Made by a program: the position numbers and the translations under genes
Shown: positions 60,981-64,000 of the stretch, one piece after another
How positions within the stretch are numbered: position 1 is the first letter of the stretch
Layout of the letters: each line of letters opens with the position of its first letter
Source: JBFAPK01 sp040676675
GTDB taxonomy: Bacteria > Actinomycetota > Actinomycetes > Mycobacteriales > Micromonosporaceae
Length of the DNA stretch: 64,000 nucleotides
NCBI RefSeq assembly: GCF_040676675.1
Contig: NZ_JBFAPK010000041.1
Location: 16,803 to 80,802, forward strand
Direction of reading: 5' to 3'
The notes under the pieces: model-generated
The model's database searches: none
Seen by the model: only the letters and a program-made list of their open reading frames with translations
Told to the model about the DNA's origin: nothing

Positions 60981-61802
60981 GGCGTCCGCGCGGTCCCAGG
61001 GGCCCAGGTCGCGCTGGTGGGCCTGCTCGACCACCGTGAACCCGTGCCGAGCCAGCAGCGCGGCGAGGTCCCCGGGGGTGAAGACGCTCCGCCACGGTTC
61101 GCCGCGCTCGGCGGCGAAGCCCGCCACGGCCTCGGCGTACGCCCGGCCGGCCGCGTCCCGCAGCTCGGGGGAGAGCGGGTAGTCCAGCACGATCTCGGTA
61201 CCGGGTGCCCAGCGACAGACCTCGGCGAGCGTGGCGTCGATCGCCGCCCGGGTCAGGTAGAGGGTGACGCCGAGCCAGCTGACGACCGCCGGCCGGGACG
61301 GGTCGAAGCCGCCGTCGGCGAGGCGCTCGGTCAGTGCGTCGGTCTCGAAGTCGACCGGTACGAGGTGGACGGTCCCGGGGACCGGGATGCCGGCGTCGGC
61401 CAGCCGATCCCGCTTCCATCGCTGGCTGGCGGAATGGTCCACCTCGAAGACCCGGAGTCGGTCGGCCAGCGGCGACCGGTAGCCGAAGGAGTCGAGCCCG
61501 GCGCCGAGGATGACGTACTGGGTGACGCCGCGGTCGAGGGCGTCGGCGACGCGCTCCTCGGCGTACCGGCTGCGCAGCGTCACCTGGGTACGGGCGCCGG
61601 CGAGGACCGGATGGTCGCCGCGCCGGCGGTGGTAGGCGATCAGCTCCTCGGCCCGCTCGCCGAGCAGGCGGGCGGCGAGCGGATCGGTGAAGATCAAGGG
61701 CTCGGCGTCGACGATCGGGTGGGCGGCGCGAGCGGCGGCGGCGGTGAGGGCGGTCTGGCTGGGCTGGCCGGTCCGGCCGCGGGATTGGCTGGCGTTCTGC
61801 AC
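60921..61802 (-). CDS. PPM1/LCMT-type SAM-dependent methyltransferase
   Basis: 293 residues. The family features are ARAAHPIVDAEPLIFTDPLA, VILGAGLDSFGYR (SAM-binding loop), FEVDHSASQRWKR and VSWLGVTLYLTR. Members methylate carboxyl or hydroxyl groups of small molecules in actinobacteria; the leucine carboxyl name is only by family. Start GTG 61802. A near-consensus promoter lies at 61831-61859. Confidence 0.88.
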   Translation of the reverse strand: MQNASQSRGRTGQPSQTALTAAAARAAHPIVDAEPLIFTDPLAARLLGERAEELIAYHRRRGDHPVLAGARTQVTLRSRYAEERVADALDRGVTQYVILGAGLDSFGYRSPLADRLRVFEVDHSASQRWKRDRLADAGIPVPGTVHLVPVDFETDALTERLADGGFDPSRPAVVSWLGVTLYLTRAAIDATLAEVCRWAPGTEIVLDYPLSPELRDAAGRAYAEAVAGFAAERGEPWRSVFTPGDLAALLARHGFTVVEQAHQRDLGPWDRADALRPAELSVLVHARLARAAR

Positions 61803-61830
61803 GCCCCCAGGCTAGATCGCATTTACTCCC

Positions 61831-61859
61831 ATCATAGCATAAAAGGGAAATATGTTCAA
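61831..61859 (-). promoter_or_regulatory. promoter of the methyltransferase gene
   Basis: On the minus strand, TTGAAC (61859-61854), 17 bases, TATGAT (61836-61831). The start site would be near 61824, about 22 bases before the GTG. Confidence 0.7.
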
Positions 61860-61910
61860 CTGCTTCCCGGTCGTCTTCCGTTCGGCCGTTCGGCCGACTT
61901 GTCTCTCGTC

Positions 61911-61958
61911 TTGACAGAAGTCGATCCCGGGACGATTCTCGGCGTGAGAGCGCTCTCC
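61911..61958 (+). promoter_or_regulatory. GH64 promoter with CebR-like operator at the start site
   Basis: TTGACA (61911-61916), 17 bases, GATTCT (61934-61939). TGAGAGCGCTCTCC (61945-61958) covers the predicted start site and matches the TGGGAGCGCTCCCA-type CebR operator at most positions. A LacI-family repressor probably gates glucanase expression. Confidence 0.65.
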
Positions 61959-62082
61959 AGCCCCGTGACCTCCGCACCCACCAGCCCGGACCACCGGCCC
62001 GTACCCACCCCGCCGGCGCCCGCGTCGCGCCCGCCGGCCGGTCGGCCGCGTCCGGCCCCACCCCCGAAGCAGGGAGAGTCCC

Positions 62083-63876
62083 ATGCCACCGCTCCCGCGT
62101 ACCCCGCACCGCCGCCGCCGGCCCGCGCGACCGCTCGCGGTCGCCGCCGCGGCGGTCGTACTGCTGCTCGGCTACCTCACGGTCAGCCCCGACACCCGGG
62201 CCAGTGCCGCCCCCGCCCTGCTCTCCCAGGGCCGGCCCGCCACCGCGTCGTCGGTGGAGAACGCCGCCGTGCCCGCCTCGGCCGCCGTGGACGGCGACCC
62301 CGCCACCCGCTGGTCCAGCGCCTTCGGTGATCCACAGTGGCTCCAGGTGGACCTCGGCGCGCCGGCCACCGTCAACCAGGTGGTGCTCAGCTGGGAGGCG
62401 GCGTACGCCCGCGCGTTCCAGCTCCAGGTCTCGGCCGACGGTACGAGTTGGACCAGCGTCTACTCGACCACGACCGGCACGGGTGGCACGCAGACGTTGA
62501 CCGTGAGCGGCACCGGCCGGTACGTGCGGCTGTACGGCACCGCCCGCGCCACCGCGTACGGCTACTCGCTCTTCGAACTCCAGGTCTACGGCACCTCCGG
62601 CGGCGGCGGTACCGGCTGCGGCGCGACGAACGCGGCCCTCAACCGCCCGGCGACCGCCTCCTCGGCGGAGAGCGCCGCCACCTCGGCCACGGCGGCGGTG
62701 GACGGCAACGCCGGCACCCGCTGGTCGAGCGCGTTCGCCGATCCGCAGTGGCTCCAGGTGGACCTCGGGGCCGCACAGCAGCTCTGCCAGGTGGTGCTGA
62801 GCTGGGAGGCGGCGTACGCCCGCGCGTTCCAGCTCCAGGTCTCGGCCGACGGTACGAGTTGGACCAGCGTCTACTCGACCACGACCGGCACGGGCGGCAC
62901 GCAGACGTTGACCGTGAGCGGCACCGGCCGGTACGTGCGGCTGTACGGCACCGCCCGCGCCACCGCGTACGGCTACTCGCTCTGGGAGTTCGCGGTACGT
63001 GTCGCGGGCGGCCCCACCGCCAGCCCCACCGCCAGCCCGACGGGGAACCCGGATCCGGGCGGCTTCTGGGGCGACACCAGCACCATCCCGCCCGCGCGGA
63101 ACGTGGTCATGCTCAAGATCCTCAACCGGACCAACGGCCGCTACCCCGACAGCCAGGTCTACTGGAGCTACAACGGCCAGGCCCACTCGATCGCCGAGCA
63201 GCCGTACTTCGACATGCCGGTCAACACGGCCGGGCGGATGTACTTCTACCTCGGCTCGCCGAACAGCCAGTACGCCGACTTCATCGAGTTCACGGTCGGC
63301 CCGTCGGTCTTCAACGGCAACACCACCCGGGTCGACGCCTTCGGGCTGAAACTGGCGATGCGGCTGCACGCCCGCGACGGGTACGACGTCTCGGTGGGGG
63401 AGGACCAGAGCATCTTCGCCGAGGACCGGGCCGCCACCTTCCAGCGCTTCGTCGACGAGGTGCCGACCGAGTTCAAGCACCTGGCGCAGGTGCAGGCGCC
63501 GTACCGGATCCCCGCCCCGGGCAGCGACAGCGCCTTCCGGGCCGGCGGACAGTACGCCAACTACCTGCGCGACTACGCCGCGTCGGTCGGGGTCTCGGCC
63601 GCCACCTCGGAGATCACCGGCTGTGCGGGGCCGCTGGCCGAGGCGCCCGGGATGTGCTCGGCGCTGAACCGGCACGTGGCGCACCTACCCGAGTCGCAGT
63701 GGTCCACACCGAGCCTGTACTACCAGGCGCCGCCGGCGAACTACTACGCCAAGTTCTGGCACGACCACGCCATCAACCACCTGGCGTACGGCTTCCCGTA
63801 CGACGACTACGCCAGCCAGTCCTCGTTCATCTCGCACGGCGACCCGCAGTACCTGCTGGTCGCCGTCGGCTGGTGA
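62083..63876 (+). CDS. secreted beta-1,3-glucanase: two discoidin domains + GH64
   Basis: 597 residues. A signal sequence with a basic start (cleavage near SAA, residue 42) precedes two F5/8 type C domains (about 45-180 and 183-308), a Thr/Pro/Ser linker and a GH64 catalytic domain (about 335-597: PARNVVMLKILNRT, DAFGLKLAMRLHA, NHLAYGFPYDDYASQ, HGDPQYLLVAVGW). GH64 enzymes cleave beta-1,3-glucan to laminaripentaose-type products. The discoidin domains share a 197-base almost identical stretch (62376-62572 and 62787-62983). Confidence 0.9.
   Translation: MPPLPRTPHRRRRPARPLAVAAAAVVLLLGYLTVSPDTRASAAPALLSQGRPATASSVENAAVPASAAVDGDPATRWSSAFGDPQWLQVDLGAPATVNQVVLSWEAAYARAFQLQVSADGTSWTSVYSTTTGTGGTQTLTVSGTGRYVRLYGTARATAYGYSLFELQVYGTSGGGGTGCGATNAALNRPATASSAESAATSATAAVDGNAGTRWSSAFADPQWLQVDLGAAQQLCQVVLSWEAAYARAFQLQVSADGTSWTSVYSTTTGTGGTQTLTVSGTGRYVRLYGTARATAYGYSLWEFAVRVAGGPTASPTASPTGNPDPGGFWGDTSTIPPARNVVMLKILNRTNGRYPDSQVYWSYNGQAHSIAEQPYFDMPVNTAGRMYFYLGSPNSQYADFIEFTVGPSVFNGNTTRVDAFGLKLAMRLHARDGYDVSVGEDQSIFAEDRAATFQRFVDEVPTEFKHLAQVQAPYRIPAPGSDSAFRAGGQYANYLRDYAASVGVSAATSEITGCAGPLAEAPGMCSALNRHVAHLPESQWSTPSLYYQAPPANYYAKFWHDHAINHLAYGFPYDDYASQSSFISHGDPQYLLVAVGW
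62376..62983 (+). repeat. 197-bp direct repeat inside the glucanase gene
   Basis: 62376-62572 and 62787-62983 (offset 411 bases) differ at only two positions by eye. They encode the cores of the two discoidin domains, so one was probably copied recently or homogenised by gene conversion. Confidence 0.9.
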
Positions 63877-64000
63877 CCGACCGCCGCCGCACCGCCGGGG
63901 GGGCCCCGGCCGGGGCCGCCCCCCCCGCCGCGACCCCCCCCCGCGCCGCGCGGGGGCCCGGCGGCCCGCCCGCGCCGCGGCCGGGGGCGCGCTCGGCCCG
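63877..64000. other. low-quality window end
   Basis: After the glucanase stop the sequence is nearly all G and C homopolymers. A GGGGGGGCCCCGG / CCGGGGCC hairpin could be the terminator, but base calls look unreliable. No gene seen. Confidence 0.6.

Overview
The window is high-GC actinobacterial DNA, most likely from Micromonosporaceae (Micromonospora-like). Evidence: very high GC with frequent GTG starts, an XRE/DUF5753 + DUF397 pair, an F420-type LLM oxidoreductase, a fragment resembling mycothiol-dependent formaldehyde dehydrogenase, a DivIVA-like coiled-coil protein, an actinobacterial transglycosylase-like protein, and secreted GH46 and GH64 hydrolases with discoidin domains. The placement is inference; no 16S or tRNA gene is present. 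The window looks like ordinary accessory chromosome: no transposase, integrase, CRISPR array, RNA gene or biosynthetic gene cluster was recognised. A 10-N scaffold gap with a flanking poly-C tract (9102-9228) and homopolymer-rich last bases (63877-64000) mark poor assembly, so the single-base frameshift near 6968 may be an error.

Layout. 1-5.7 kb: end of a TrmH/SpoU rRNA methyltransferase, an SDR preceded by an array of GTGCAAG half-sites, a membrane protein, an APH-like kinase, a DUF1232 / R2K ATP-grasp pair and a LOG-like Rossmann protein. 5.7-7.5 kb: two small conserved genes divergent from a WhiJ/AbaA-like pair (XRE-DUF5753, frameshifted, plus DUF397). 7.6-13.2 kb: mscR-like fragment, secreted EEP nuclease/phosphatase, assembly gap, NTF2-TetR operon with two operators, OatA-like acyltransferase, and an SDR behind a MerR-type promoter. 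13.3-23.2 kb: secreted repeat protein, Tat-exported M28 peptidase, type II NADH dehydrogenase, two aldo/keto reductases, AI-2E permease and a DUF2267/pterin-dehydratase-like protein. 23.5-28.7 kb: signalling genes (GGDEF-EAL, DeoR, STAS, single-domain response regulator, DivIVA-like).

28.8-34.3 kb: transglycosylase-like protein, discoidin-GH46 chitosanase, then a tightly coupled minus-strand operon that is the most unusual locus here. It encodes a MauE-like quinone/thiol membrane protein, a MauD-like thioredoxin (CSTC), a Tat-exported 103-residue protein with eight cysteines and one tryptophan, a polytopic membrane protein and two small uncharacterised proteins. The disulfide-maturation half of methylamine dehydrogenase biogenesis appears to serve a different small secreted client; no heavy subunit or MauG is encoded.

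34.5-41.8 kb: EEP protein, VOC-PhzF fusion, OsmC-like protein, an overlapping three-gene BVMO-SDR-hydrolase operon suited to alcohol/ketone/ester catabolism, a second hydrolase and a small exported protein. 42.0-51.6 kb: complete L-arabinose module (LacI regulator, araB-araD-araA, ChvE-GguA-GguB transporter) with identical 14-bp operators before lacI and araB, an intercistronic hairpin after the binding-protein gene, and a strong terminator. 51.6-64 kb: VOC protein, LLM oxidoreductase behind a second MerR-type promoter, membrane protein, PLD-like protein, CPBP protease with a NarL-type two-component system, two AraC regulators (one divergent from an NmrA-like oxidoreductase), a PPM1/LCMT-type methyltransferase and a GH64 glucanase with two nearly identical discoidin domains under a CebR-like operator.

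A cross-cutting pattern is tandem duplication at gene 3' ends, in several cases copying the stop codon (around 283-365, 13165-13212, 14567-14604, 17482-17556, 58322-58450).
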